The translations under genes were made by a program, and so were the position numbers. The notes under the pieces are model-generated. The model saw nothing but the letters and a program-made list of their open reading frames with translations. It searched no databases and had not been told where the DNA came from. From contig CAUGRT010000022.1 in NCBI GenBank assembly GCA_959602045.1, forward strand, positions 1 through 44,837: 44,837 bases of DNA, read 5' to 3'. Positions 14,838 through 22,999 of the stretch are shown piece after piece (positions within the stretch are counted from its first letter, which is position 1; each line of letters starts with the position of its first letter). This DNA is from an uncultured Clostridia bacterium. GTDB taxonomy: Bacteria > Bacillota > Clostridia > UBA1381.

Positions 14838-16955
14838 ATGAAAGTAATCAAAAAGGATAATACCAAAGAGCCTTTTAACGTCCAGAAGGTGGTTGTGGCG
14901 GTGAATAAATCCGCGTTTCGGGCGTTGGTGAAATTTACGGACGAGGAGATTGACTTTATCTGCCGTTTTGTGACGGATGAGGCAGAAAAGACCGGCAAGG
15001 AAGAAATCACGATTGCGGAAATGCACAATATTGTGGAGGGTGCTTTGGAACGTGTGAATCCGAAGGTTGCGAAAAGTTATCGGGATTATCGGAATTACAA
15101 GCAGGATTTTGTCGAAATGCTGGACGAGGTTTATAAGAAAAGCCAGTCGATCATGTATATCGGAGATAAGGAAAATTCCAATACGGACAGCGCTTTGGTA
15201 TCGACGAAGCGGAGCTTGATTTTCAACCAGTTAAACAAGGAGCTTTACAAGAAATTCTTCATGACGACAGAGGAGTTGCAGGCGTGCAGGGACGGATATA
15301 TTTACATTCATGATATGTCTGCGCGGCGCGATACGATGAATTGCTGTCTTTTTGACGTGGAAAATGTTTTATCGGGCGGCTTTGAAATGGGAAATCTGTG
15401 GTATAATGAGCCGAAAACGCTGGATGTTGCATTTGATGTTATCGGAGATATTGTGCTTTCGGCTGCGAGTCAGCAGTACGGCGGCTTTACGGTGCCGAGT
15501 GCGGATTTGATTTTAGAGCCGTATGCGGAAAAATCCTATAAGCGAAACATTGAAAAATACATAGGGTTGGGAATTGATCGGAAAAAGGCAGAGGAGATCG
15601 CATTAAAGGATGTTCAGACGGAGTTTGAGCAGGGATTTCAAGGCTGGGAATACAAATTTAATTCCGTTTCTTCCTCACGAGGGGATTATCCGTTTATTAC
15701 CGTAACAATCGGAACGGGGACGGGGCGATTTGCAAAAATGGCGTCGATCTCGATGCTGAAAGTACATATGAACGGTCAGGGAAAACCGGGAAATAAAAAG
15801 CCGGTGCTGTTTCCGAAGATTGTATTTTTATACGACGAAAATCTGCATGGGCCGGGAAAGCCTTTGGAGGATGTTTTTGAAGCCGGGGTTGCCTGCTCGG
15901 CGCGGACGATGTATCCTGATTGGTTGAGTCTGACGGGTGAGGGGTATGTTCCGTCTATGTATAAAAAATACGGAAAAATTGTGTCGCCGATGGGGTGCCG
16001 GGCATTTTTATCCCCATGGTATGAGCGCGGCGGAATGGAGCCGGCGGATGAACAGGATGTGCCGCGATTTGTGGGACGGTTCAATATCGGTGCGGTATCG
16101 CTGCATCTTCCGATGATTTTGGCAAAGGCTCAGCAGGAGTCAAAGGATTTTTATGAGGTTTTGGATTATTATTTGAATCTGATTCGGCAGATTCATTTAC
16201 GGACATACGATTACCTGGGCGAAATGCGCGCATCTACGAATCCGCTTGCGTACTGCGAGGGCGGTTTTTATGGCGGCAATCTTGGAATCCATGATAAAAT
16301 CAAGCCGCTTTTGAAGTCTGCAACGGCGTCTTTCGGCATTACGGCATTGAATGAGCTTCAAGAGCTGTATAATAAAAAGTCGCTGGTTCAGGATGGGGAG
16401 TTTGCGATTAAGGTATTGGAATATATTAATCAGCGCGTTACGGAGTTCAAAAAGGAGGACGGCAGGCTTTATGCGATTTACGGAACACCGGCGGAATCGT
16501 TATGCGGCTTGCAGGTAACGCAGTTCCGAAAAAAATACGGCGTTATAGAAAATGTTTCGGATCGGGCATATGTTTCAAACAGTTTCCACTGTCATGTGAC
16601 GGAGGATATTACGCCGATTGAAAAGCAGAACCTTGAAAAGCGGTTTTGGGAGCTGTCCAACGGCGGAAAAATTCAGTATGTCAAGTATCCGATCAGCTAT
16701 AATCAAGAGGCGATCAAAACGCTCATACGCCGTGCGATGGCGCTGGGATTTTATGAGGGTGTAAATTTATCGCTTGCCTATTGCGATGATTGCGGCTATG
16801 AGGAATTGGAAATGGATGTTTGCCCGAAGTGCGGTTCTAAAAATCTGACGAAGATTGACCGCATGAATGGATACCTTTCGTATTCCAGAGTGAAGGGCGA
16901 TACCCGATTAAATGCCGCTAAAATGGCTGAAATTTCAGAAAGGAAAAGTATGTAA
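14838..16955 (+). CDS. nrdD: anaerobic ribonucleoside-triphosphate reductase
   Basis: 705 aa from the ATG at 14838 (MKVIKKDNTKEPF) with GAGGGGGA upstream. The open frame extends back to 14742 but that part crosses the promoter and operator. N-terminal ATP-cone allosteric domain (residues 1-90), then the large glycyl-radical barrel. Near the C-terminus CDDCGYEE and CPKCGSKN bind zinc, and the radical Gly is at about residue 678 in RMNGYLSY. The enzyme reduces ribonucleoside triphosphates to deoxy forms under anoxia. It overlaps nrdG by 1 nt and is followed by dut, a dNTP-pool operon probably controlled by NrdR. Confidence 0.96.
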   Translation: MKVIKKDNTKEPFNVQKVVVAVNKSAFRALVKFTDEEIDFICRFVTDEAEKTGKEEITIAEMHNIVEGALERVNPKVAKSYRDYRNYKQDFVEMLDEVYKKSQSIMYIGDKENSNTDSALVSTKRSLIFNQLNKELYKKFFMTTEELQACRDGYIYIHDMSARRDTMNCCLFDVENVLSGGFEMGNLWYNEPKTLDVAFDVIGDIVLSAASQQYGGFTVPSADLILEPYAEKSYKRNIEKYIGLGIDRKKAEEIALKDVQTEFEQGFQGWEYKFNSVSSSRGDYPFITVTIGTGTGRFAKMASISMLKVHMNGQGKPGNKKPVLFPKIVFLYDENLHGPGKPLEDVFEAGVACSARTMYPDWLSLTGEGYVPSMYKKYGKIVSPMGCRAFLSPWYERGGMEPADEQDVPRFVGRFNIGAVSLHLPMILAKAQQESKDFYEVLDYYLNLIRQIHLRTYDYLGEMRASTNPLAYCEGGFYGGNLGIHDKIKPLLKSATASFGITALNELQELYNKKSLVQDGEFAIKVLEYINQRVTEFKKEDGRLYAIYGTPAESLCGLQVTQFRKKYGVIENVSDRAYVSNSFHCHVTEDITPIEKQNLEKRFWELSNGGKIQYVKYPISYNQEAIKTLIRRAMALGFYEGVNLSLAYCDDCGYEELEMDVCPKCGSKNLTKIDRMNGYLSYSRVKGDTRLNAAKMAEISERKSM

Positions 16956-17443
16956 TGTATTATCATAATATAACAAAGGATGATATGCTGAACGGGGACG
17001 GATTGCGTGTGGTTCTGTGGGTTGCCGGCTGTGAGCATCATTGCAAGGGCTGTCACAATCCGGTTACCTGGGAGGTGAACGGGGGATTGCCGTTTGATCA
17101 GGCGGCAGAACAGGAGATTTATGATGAGCTGGAACATTCCTATATTTCGGGAATCACTTTATCGGGCGGCGATCCGCTGCATCCGGAGAACCGCGATGAA
17201 ATCGGCAGACTGATTGGGAGAATCAAAGTGAAATATCCCGACAAGACGGTTTGGCTATATACGGGGTATGAATGGGATCAAATCAAGAATTTGCCGTTTA
17301 TTAAGGATGTGGATGTGATTGTGGACGGAAAGTTTGTGCAAAAGCTTTTTGACGCCAAGCTGAAATGGCGAGGAAGTGCCAATCAGCGTGTGATTGATGT
17401 TCAGGAAAGTCTGCGGCTGGGGAAAGTCGTTTTACAGCCGTAA
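16955..17443 (+). CDS. nrdG: anaerobic ribonucleotide reductase activating enzyme
   Basis: 162 aa radical-SAM protein. The cluster motif CEHHCKGC (C-x3-C-x2-C, residues 26-33) binds the 4Fe-4S cluster; SGGDPLHPEN (about 69-78) is the SAM-binding GGxP-type motif. It generates the glycyl radical on NrdD. The ATG overlaps the nrdD TAA by one base (TAATG), so it is coupled to nrdD. Length is normal for the family. Confidence 0.95.
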   Translation: MYYHNITKDDMLNGDGLRVVLWVAGCEHHCKGCHNPVTWEVNGGLPFDQAAEQEIYDELEHSYISGITLSGGDPLHPENRDEIGRLIGRIKVKYPDKTVWLYTGYEWDQIKNLPFIKDVDVIVDGKFVQKLFDAKLKWRGSANQRVIDVQESLRLGKVVLQP

Positions 17444-17475
17444 TTGAAATAATAAAACAGAGAGGAAATAACAAG

Positions 17476-17970
17476 ATGAAACCTGTAGCGAAATTTGAAA
17501 AAGTATCCTTTGCGCAATTTGAAAAGGATTGGGATTTAGAGGGGGACGCAAAAGAAGTTTATGAACAGCTGCGGCTGCCAGCTCGCGCCACTGCCGGTTC
17601 GGCGGGATATGATTTTTTTGCGCCGTGTCCTATTGTTTTGAAGCCGGGAGAAACTATTAAAATCCCAACGGGGATTCGGGTAAAGATTGACGAGGGATAT
17701 GTGTTATCGCTATATCCGAGAAGTGGTCTGGGTTTTAAATTCAGACTGCAAATGAACAATACGGTGGGAATTATCGACAGCGATTATTACGGCAGCGAGA
17801 ATGAGGGACATATTTTCTGCAAAATCACGAACGACACCAATGAGGGGAAAACCGTGGAGATTGCCGCCGGGGCAGGATTTTGCCAGGGGATTTTCAGCGA
17901 GTATTTTATCACATATGATGATGAAGCGGCAGGAGTTCGCAACGGCGGATTCGGTTCGACAACGAAATAA
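17476..17970 (+). CDS. dut: dUTP diphosphatase (trimeric dUTPase)
   Basis: 164 aa. All five dUTPase motifs are visible: AGYDFFAP (I), PRSGLGFK (II), GIIDSDYYGSENEGHI (III), GAGFCQGIF (IV) and RNGGFGST (V, glycine-rich C-terminal arm). It hydrolyses dUTP to dUMP, keeping uracil out of DNA and feeding dTMP synthesis. It is 32 nt after nrdG and probably in the same operon. A 30-residue N-terminal extension before motif I is longer than in E. coli Dut but seen in Firmicutes. Confidence 0.93.
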   Translation: MKPVAKFEKVSFAQFEKDWDLEGDAKEVYEQLRLPARATAGSAGYDFFAPCPIVLKPGETIKIPTGIRVKIDEGYVLSLYPRSGLGFKFRLQMNNTVGIIDSDYYGSENEGHIFCKITNDTNEGKTVEIAAGAGFCQGIFSEYFITYDDEAAGVRNGGFGSTTK

Positions 17971-17977
17971 GTACAAG

Positions 17978-18021
17978 AAAAAAACCGGAGAGCTGATCAT
18001 TGCATCGGCTCTCCGGTTTTT
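17978..18021. terminator. bidirectional intrinsic terminator
   Basis: AAAAACCGGAGAGC on the left pairs perfectly with GCTCTCCGGTTTTT on the right (14 bp, loop of 14). It lies between convergent dut and the alarmone synthetase gene, whose stop codon it overlaps. Confidence 0.93.
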
Positions 18022-18643
18022 ATATTTTATAGCGTTCGATCTCGTTATTGAGCGACAGCATTTTTTCATCCAGGGAGGAGATAATATTTGCACATTCCAA
18101 AAGATCTTCGTTAATATTTTGCGGAACTTCGCTTTCAAATTTATAACGGATTTTATGTTCCAGACTTGCCCAGAAGTCCATAGCGATCGTACGAATCTGG
18201 ATTTCGACGCGCGTCATTTCCGTCTTTCCGGAAAGAAAAACGGGGATTTCCACAATCATATGATAGCTTCTGTAACCGTTGGCTTTGGGGTGTTGGATGT
18301 AGTCCTTAATCTTGATGATTTTCATATAATTTTGTGCGTGGATGACGGTTGCGATCCGATAAATATCCTCGGTAAAGGAACAGATAATCCGAATCCCGGC
18401 GATGTCGTCAATATGCGTCAATGCATTTTCCAGCGTCGGCTCAAGCCCCTTTTTGATGAGTTTTTTGGCGATGGAGCGCGGTGTTTTGAGCCGCGACTTA
18501 ATATGCTCAATGGGATTGGATTTTAAGCGGATTGCAAATTCCTCGTTAATAATTTCTATTTTTGTATTGAGTTCTCTGAGTGCTCCCGAATAAAGGAGCA
18601 TAGCGTTCTGGTATTCTTTGCTTGTCATTTGTTCTATCAGCAT
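18020..18643 (-). CDS. small alarmone synthetase, RelQ/YjbM-like GTP pyrophosphokinase
   Basis: 207 aa from the ATG at 18643 (MLIEQMTSKEY), with AAAGGTGG upstream. The length matches RelQ/SAS1 rather than long Rel. RelA/SpoT synthetase domain: HIKSRLKTPRSIAKKL (ATP-binding region), DDIAGIRIICSF with the catalytic-type Asp, then NGYRSYHM and VEIQIRT for GTP binding. There is no HD hydrolase domain, TGS or ACT domain. It makes (p)ppGpp in response to stress, usually as a tetramer (family knowledge). The N- and C-terminal helices are complete. Extended -10 promoter upstream at 18700-18708. Confidence 0.92.
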   Translation of the reverse strand: MLIEQMTSKEYQNAMLLYSGALRELNTKIEIINEEFAIRLKSNPIEHIKSRLKTPRSIAKKLIKKGLEPTLENALTHIDDIAGIRIICSFTEDIYRIATVIHAQNYMKIIKIKDYIQHPKANGYRSYHMIVEIPVFLSGKTEMTRVEIQIRTIAMDFWASLEHKIRYKFESEVPQNINEDLLECANIISSLDEKMLSLNNEIERYKI

Positions 18644-18699
18644 AAAAAGCCACCTTTCCGTTTCGGGATTCAATCTGGATACAGTATTCTGCTGTGTTT

Positions 18700-18708
18700 A
18701 TTATATCA
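18700..18708 (-). promoter_or_regulatory. extended -10 promoter of the alarmone synthetase
   Basis: TGATATAAT on the minus strand, a TGn-type extended -10; a recognisable -35 is absent (TGGCTT at the 17-bp position). Confidence 0.5.
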
Positions 18709-18754
18709 TATTTCTGATTAAAAAGCCAGTTGTTTTTGAAAAATATTTGAATAA

Positions 18755-19021
18755 TTATGCAGACAAGTGTTTTTTTAAATTAATGTATTTTTCTTTGGTT
18801 GCCATGCCGCCGCGGATATGGCGCTCGGCTTTATTGACCTCCAGGATTTTCTGTGCTTCGCGGTAAAGTGCGGGATTGATTTTTTGCAGTCTTTCGTGGA
18901 CATCTTTATGTACGGTTGATTTTGAGATGTTGAATACCTTTGCCGCCGAACGAACGGTTGCGTTATTTTCGATAATATATTGCGCCAGCTCCACCGCTCG
19001 TTCTGCTATATAGTCCTTCAT
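18755..19021 (-). CDS. spoIIID: sporulation transcriptional regulator SpoIIID
   Basis: 88 aa, close to the usual 83-93. A single HTH domain with TVRSAAKVFNISKSTVHKD (about residues 22-40) and the conserved YREAQKILEVNKAERHIRGG basic tail (about 53-72). SpoIIID switches the mother-cell programme from the SigE to the SigK phase. Its presence implies an endospore-forming lineage. A SigE-like promoter lies upstream (19144-19172). Located alone, as often in Clostridia where it follows a peptidase or spoIIQ; those genes are not visible here. Confidence 0.95.
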   Translation of the reverse strand: MKDYIAERAVELAQYIIENNATVRSAAKVFNISKSTVHKDVHERLQKINPALYREAQKILEVNKAERHIRGGMATKEKYINLKKHLSA

Positions 19022-19143
19022 ATTTTACCCATTCCTTTCTGTGCTGAGAGCACAAAATTTAAGTCTGAAAAATGATTCACGGAACCGCTTTGTGATGAAA
19101 ATTTTATTCAGACCCGACCTCCCACCAATATTGGATTTGTACC

Positions 19144-19172
19144 AGTGTATGCAGCCCGATTCAAACATATCC
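19144..19172 (-). promoter_or_regulatory. candidate SigE promoter of spoIIID
   Basis: On the minus strand CATACACT (19151-19144) fits the SigE -10 consensus CATACANT exactly, with GGATAT (19172-19167) 15 bp upstream as a plausible -35. spoIIID is a SigE target in Bacillus (established), which supports the reading. Confidence 0.65.
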
Positions 19173-19255
19173 CTAATTTTTTTGCTGAAACGGCAGAGAA
19201 CTGCTGAAAAATGATAAATTTTTATAAAATACGGTTAAGATATTAGGGAATTTTC

Positions 19256-19284
19256 TTGCTATGTGTTTTAGAATGTGGTATAAT
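19256..19284 (+). promoter_or_regulatory. promoter of leader ORF and AraC-type gene
   Basis: TTGCTA (19256-19261), 17-bp spacer, TATAAT (19279-19284). Start of transcription is expected near 19291, giving a 140-nt leader before the regulator. Confidence 0.75.
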
Positions 19285-19338
19285 AACCCTATACAAGCTA
19301 TTATTGAGAGATGAGGATACGAAAGAGAGAGGTATATT

Positions 19339-19428
19339 ATGATACAGGCGATAGACATTGTTACGGTTTACGGGAATTCGAGACAAAGCAGTGAAAGACA
19401 GGTTATCTACGGAGGAAGGGACATCTGA
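19339..19428 (+). CDS. 29-aa leader ORF before the AraC-type regulator
   Basis: Starts ATG at 19339 with GAGAGAGG upstream and encodes MIQAIDIVTVYGNSRQ and 13 more residues, ending TGA at 19426-19428, two bases before the regulator's ATG. The regulator's own GGAGG lies inside this ORF, so its translation probably controls access to the downstream start. No run of one amino acid suggests classical attenuation. Confidence 0.45.
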   Translation: MIQAIDIVTVYGNSRQSSERQVIYGGRDI

Positions 19429-19430
19429 AA

Positions 19431-20324
19431 ATGGATAAAATCAATGAAGTCGGACTCCCGATTGCGGTTCGGGGTGTTGCGCAGAAATATCAGCGGCATA
19501 TTACAAGACCTGAAGGCTATAGCTTATATCAGGTTACGCTTGTCGTGCGCGGAAACGGCGTCTATATCGATGAACAGAAGGTCAGCCATTGCCTGGAACG
19601 CGGATCTGTTTTTATGTTTTGCAAGGATGTTGCACATGAGTACTACGGCACAGGGGAGGATTTTGAAACCTACTGGGTGAATGTGGATGGTATCGGCGCA
19701 AAGGAGATGTTTGAATATATCGGTGTGGAAAACAGCTGTGTTTATCGGATTGAGGATGAATACGAGCTGAACCGAATCCGGATTTTATTTGATGAGGTAC
19801 ATCAGGCGTATTGGGCGGCGAGATCGGATAAGAATACGACCATCAACAACGGGATTTCGGCGGAGCTGGACTATAATAAGTACCGGGAAAGTGAAATTAT
19901 CGCTTCAACGGCGGCATATCGGTTAATCGGCAATGTCGGGATTTTGTTAAACCGCGCCAAGTATGGGCCGGCAAAAGAAAAGAGCGGTGAGTTAGCGCCT
20001 GTTTTGGAGATGATTCAGCGACGGTATATGGAAAATATTGGCGTGACGGATATGGCGGAGCATATCGGAGTTTCCATTAACAAAATCGCGGCAATGTTTA
20101 AGAAAAGCTACGGTATTACGCCCAGCAGATTTTTGATTAACACCCGGCTGAATTTTGCGGAGCTGTTTTTGCGGAGTATGGAATACAAGACGATTAAGCA
20201 GATTAGCGAGATGGTGGGGTTCAGCAATTCGGGATATTTTATTCGGGTATTCAAGTCGAAATTCGGCGTGACCCCGGAGGTGTATAGGGAAATGTACAAG
20301 TCCGGCCACCAACGCGAAAAATAA
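19431..20324 (+). CDS. AraC-family transcriptional regulator
   Basis: 297 aa. N-terminal cupin-type sensor (residues about 20-150; VSHCLERGSVFMF and FETYWVNVDG strands) and C-terminal double helix-turn-helix: first at about 204-226 (VTDMAEHIGVSINKIAAMF), second at about 253-275 (TIKQISEMVGFSNSGYFIRV), followed by FGVTPEVYR. Such proteins usually respond to sugars. No sugar-use operon is adjacent, so the target is unknown. The final residues QREK and the stop codon come from the first 106-bp repeat unit starting at 20311, so the native C-terminus may have been replaced. Confidence 0.9.
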   Translation: MDKINEVGLPIAVRGVAQKYQRHITRPEGYSLYQVTLVVRGNGVYIDEQKVSHCLERGSVFMFCKDVAHEYYGTGEDFETYWVNVDGIGAKEMFEYIGVENSCVYRIEDEYELNRIRILFDEVHQAYWAARSDKNTTINNGISAELDYNKYRESEIIASTAAYRLIGNVGILLNRAKYGPAKEKSGELAPVLEMIQRRYMENIGVTDMAEHIGVSINKIAAMFKKSYGITPSRFLINTRLNFAELFLRSMEYKTIKQISEMVGFSNSGYFIRVFKSKFGVTPEVYREMYKSGHQREK

Positions 20325-20630
20325 GCAGCGCATCTCGCCCCGATAGGGGACTTGAAATATAGATATATGTCAGCGTCCCCAATCAGAACGATCTGCTTGC
20401 TTCTTTTTCGCGTTGGAACGCGAGGGATAAGTGGCGCATTTCAACCCGATAGAGGACTTGAAATATAAACATATGTCAGCGTCCCCAATCAGAACGATCT
20501 GCTTGCATCTTTTCCGCGTTGGAACGCGAGGAATAAGCAGCGCATCTCGCCCCGATAGGGGACTTGAAATATAAACATATGTCAGCCATCCCCAATCAAG
20601 CAATCTGCTTATTTCTTTTCCATATCGGAT
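20311..20630. repeat. tandem array of three 106-bp fold-back units
   Basis: Units start at 20311, 20417 and 20523, exactly 106 bp apart; the last decays near 20590-20630. Each starts AACGCGA and, in unit 1, its end is the inverse complement (TTTTTCGCGTT). An inner stem pairs GATAGGGGAC with GTCCCCAATC. ORFs predicted across the array are by-products of the repeat. Confidence 0.9.
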
Positions 20631-20649
20631 TGTGAGGACTTACAAGAAA

Positions 20650-20744
20650 GGAACATGCATCTGTTTTTCAGTCTATGGAGGCGAGTTCCGCGCAACGTAG
20701 CGGATGTTTGAGCCGGAATAGAATGAAAAACAGATGTATGTTCC
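20650..20744 (-). repeat. palindromic intergenic repeat, copy 3, inverted (type A arms)
   Basis: Same family as copies 1 and 2 but in the opposite orientation. Arms of about 27 bp run from GGAACATGCATCTG to CAGATGTATGTTCC and carry scattered mismatches. The following stretch to 20822 has no recognisable feature. Confidence 0.87.
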
Positions 20745-20822
20745 GGAACTAACCCCAGAACCAACCACCCCACCCCATGGATTACGCAACAAACTACAGT
20801 GAATGGCAAAGGAGAAAATAGA

Positions 20823-21491
20823 ATGAGTTTAATATACTGCATTGAAGATGATGAGGATATTCGCGAATTGGTGGTCTATGCTCTAAAATCCGGCGGCTTT
20901 GAGGCGGAAGGTTTTCCGAATGCGGCAGGTTTGGATGAGGCTTTGAAGAAACAGATTCCCGATATGCTGATCTTGGATATTATGCTCCCGGACAAAAGCG
21001 GTACGAATGTCTTAAAGGAATTGCGGGAAAGCAAAACTACAGAGGAGCTGCCGGTTATTTTTCTGACCGCGAAAAGCTCGGAGGCGGATAAGGTCAAGGG
21101 CTTTGATTTGGGTGCGGATGATTATATTACAAAGCCGTTCGGCGTATTGGAATTGATCTCCCGAATTAAGGCGGTTTTGCGGCGGTCAAAACGTGACAGC
21201 AACGGTCTGATAGAGCATAAGGGGATTGTGATGGATACCGACAGCCGCAGTGTTCGGGTGAATGGCGAGGAAGTCACACTGACGTATAAAGAATATGAGC
21301 TTTTATGCCTATTGCTTCGGCATAAGGGTGCGGCTGTAACTCGGGAAACGCTTTTAAGCAGCGTTTGGGGATATGATTTTGAGGGAGAATCCCGAACGCT
21401 GGATGTGCATATCGGCAACTTGCGGCATAAGCTGGGCGCTGCAGGCTCCTGCATTGAAACTGTCAGAAATGTGGGGTATCGAATGGTATGA
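20823..21491 (+). CDS. OmpR/PhoB-family response regulator
   Basis: 222 aa from the ATG at 20823 (MSLIYCIEDDED), AAAGGAG upstream. Receiver domain residues 1-115 with acidic pocket E8/D9/D10, phosphoacceptor D52 (LILDIMLPD), T80-type site in IFLTAKS and K102-type in ITKPFG. C-terminal winged helix (about 128-222) with YELLCLLLRHKGAAVTRE and VWGYDFEG. It overlaps the kinase gene by ATGA. Pairing and sequence resemble PhoP/PhoR of Firmicutes, but the phosphate link is not shown. Confidence 0.92.
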   Translation: MSLIYCIEDDEDIRELVVYALKSGGFEAEGFPNAAGLDEALKKQIPDMLILDIMLPDKSGTNVLKELRESKTTEELPVIFLTAKSSEADKVKGFDLGADDYITKPFGVLELISRIKAVLRRSKRDSNGLIEHKGIVMDTDSRSVRVNGEEVTLTYKEYELLCLLLRHKGAAVTRETLLSSVWGYDFEGESRTLDVHIGNLRHKLGAAGSCIETVRNVGYRMV

Positions 21492-22855
21492 GAAAAACAA
21501 TTTACCGAAACATCTGTATTATTTTGACGATTACGATTTTCTTGACAACGTTTTGTACCTTTTGGATTTATTATGAGGGATTTTCCCGAAGTGTCAAGAG
21601 TTCCATTCGCGATGATGGGCAGGTTCTGGTGAATCTTTTGAACACGCATGACAATAATAAGGAGAGGGTACATGTTCTGGAGGATGTGCTGCAGGACGAT
21701 CAGTATAATCGTATTACGCTGATTTTGCAGAATGGAACCGTTATTTTTGATAATGCGGGTGATGCCAGAGAAATGGACAGTCATAGTCAGCGCCCGGAGG
21801 TAGAGGAGGCACAAAATACGGGAGTGGGCGAAAGTGTGCGAAAATCCCGAACGCTGGGAAGAAACATTTATTATTGTGCTTACCGGCTGAAGGACAGTTC
21901 GGTGCTTCGGATTTCACGCGCTACGGATGATATTTATTATGTTTTTATTCGGATTGTTCCGATTATGCTGGGAATTACGCTGCTGATTCTGGCGTTGGCA
22001 TTTTATACGACAAAGCGCGTGGTTAAGCGGATTATGCAGCCGATCAATCACATTGATATTGATCATCCGGAGCAAGGCGCGGTTTATGACGAGCTTAAGC
22101 CGTTTATTCGCCGAATTAAGCATGAAAATGAACTCAAGGCGCAGAATGAGAAAATTCGTCAGGAATTCAGCGCGAATGTTTCGCATGAACTTAAGACGCC
22201 GCTGACTTCAATCACGGGATACGCGCAGATGATTAACAACGGCATGGCGCGGGAAGAAGATATTTTGACTTTTACCGGAAAAATCGAGAAAGAGGCGGAG
22301 CGGCTGCTGCTGCTGATTAACGATATTATTGAATTATCTAATCTGGACGAAAAGGGAATCACGACTTCGGAGGATGTGGAGCTTTCTTCGGTCGTCCAGG
22401 AAACGATTATGTCTTTGGAAAATGCGGCGGATAAGAAGAATGTTACGATTTTTGTCAGTGCAAATGAGGTGCATGTTCGAGGAAGTCGTACTATGCTCGG
22501 AGAAATGGCGTATAATATTATTGATAACGCCATTAAATATAATAAGGACGGCGGCAGCGTTACGGTGTTTGTCGGCTCAAACGGCCCTAAAGCGGAATTT
22601 TCCGTAAAAGATACCGGAATCGGAATTCCGGAGGAGGATCGGGAACGGATCTTTGAGCGGTTCTATCGCGTTGACAAGAGCCATTCCAAAACGGTGGGCG
22701 GAACCGGCTTGGGCTTGTCCATTGTGAAGCATATTGCGATGTGCCACAATGCGGATATTACCGTGAAAAGCGAATTAGGTTTCGGAACGACCATCAGCGT
22801 GATTTTTGACCGATGCGATGAGCCGTATTTTATAAAAAATGTTATGGAAATGTAA
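21488..22855 (+). CDS. membrane sensor histidine kinase, PhoR-like
   Basis: 455 aa. Two transmembrane helices (about 8-28 and 152-173) enclose an extracytoplasmic sensor of about 120 residues. A short HAMP-like or linker region leads to the dimerisation box with phospho-acceptor H233 (NVSHELKTPLTS). HATPase_c domain follows: N box (MAYNIIDNAIKYN), G1 (DTGIGIPEEDRERIFERF) and G2 (GGTGLGLSIVK). No PAS domain is seen between HAMP and HisKA, which would be expected in full-length PhoR. The ligand is unknown. Its stop is followed directly by a promoter for the next operon. Confidence 0.92.
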   Translation: MRKTIYRNICIILTITIFLTTFCTFWIYYEGFSRSVKSSIRDDGQVLVNLLNTHDNNKERVHVLEDVLQDDQYNRITLILQNGTVIFDNAGDAREMDSHSQRPEVEEAQNTGVGESVRKSRTLGRNIYYCAYRLKDSSVLRISRATDDIYYVFIRIVPIMLGITLLILALAFYTTKRVVKRIMQPINHIDIDHPEQGAVYDELKPFIRRIKHENELKAQNEKIRQEFSANVSHELKTPLTSITGYAQMINNGMAREEDILTFTGKIEKEAERLLLLINDIIELSNLDEKGITTSEDVELSSVVQETIMSLENAADKKNVTIFVSANEVHVRGSRTMLGEMAYNIIDNAIKYNKDGGSVTVFVGSNGPKAEFSVKDTGIGIPEEDRERIFERFYRVDKSHSKTVGGTGLGLSIVKHIAMCHNADITVKSELGFGTTISVIFDRCDEPYFIKNVMEM

Positions 22856-22875
22856 TAAAAAATCTGAAAAAGCTA

Positions 22876-22904
22876 TAGAAAAAACGGGTAATCTATGTTA
22901 TAAT
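22876..22904 (+). promoter_or_regulatory. extended -10 promoter of the SPFH operon
   Basis: TGTTATAAT (TG at 22896-22898 region, TATAAT 22899-22904) with a weak -35 (TAGAAA). Leader to the start at 23000 is about 90 nt. Confidence 0.55.
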
Positions 22905-22999
22905 AAAGAATAATCACCCGATTGTATCGGAAAACAGGATTTTTTGAGGAAAAACGATATAGTCGGAGGGCGGATAGGTCTGAAAAGGAGGTCTTTGAA

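Noticed and set aside
17801..18526. 241-aa plus-strand ORF
   Set aside because: Antisense to the clearly coding alarmone synthetase; no family and no ribosome binding site.
20370..20603. Minus-strand ORF with repeated ADRSDWGR phrases (also 44649-44834)
   Set aside because: It is a translation of the 106-bp repeat; two frames are open in both arrays and no ribosome binding site is present.
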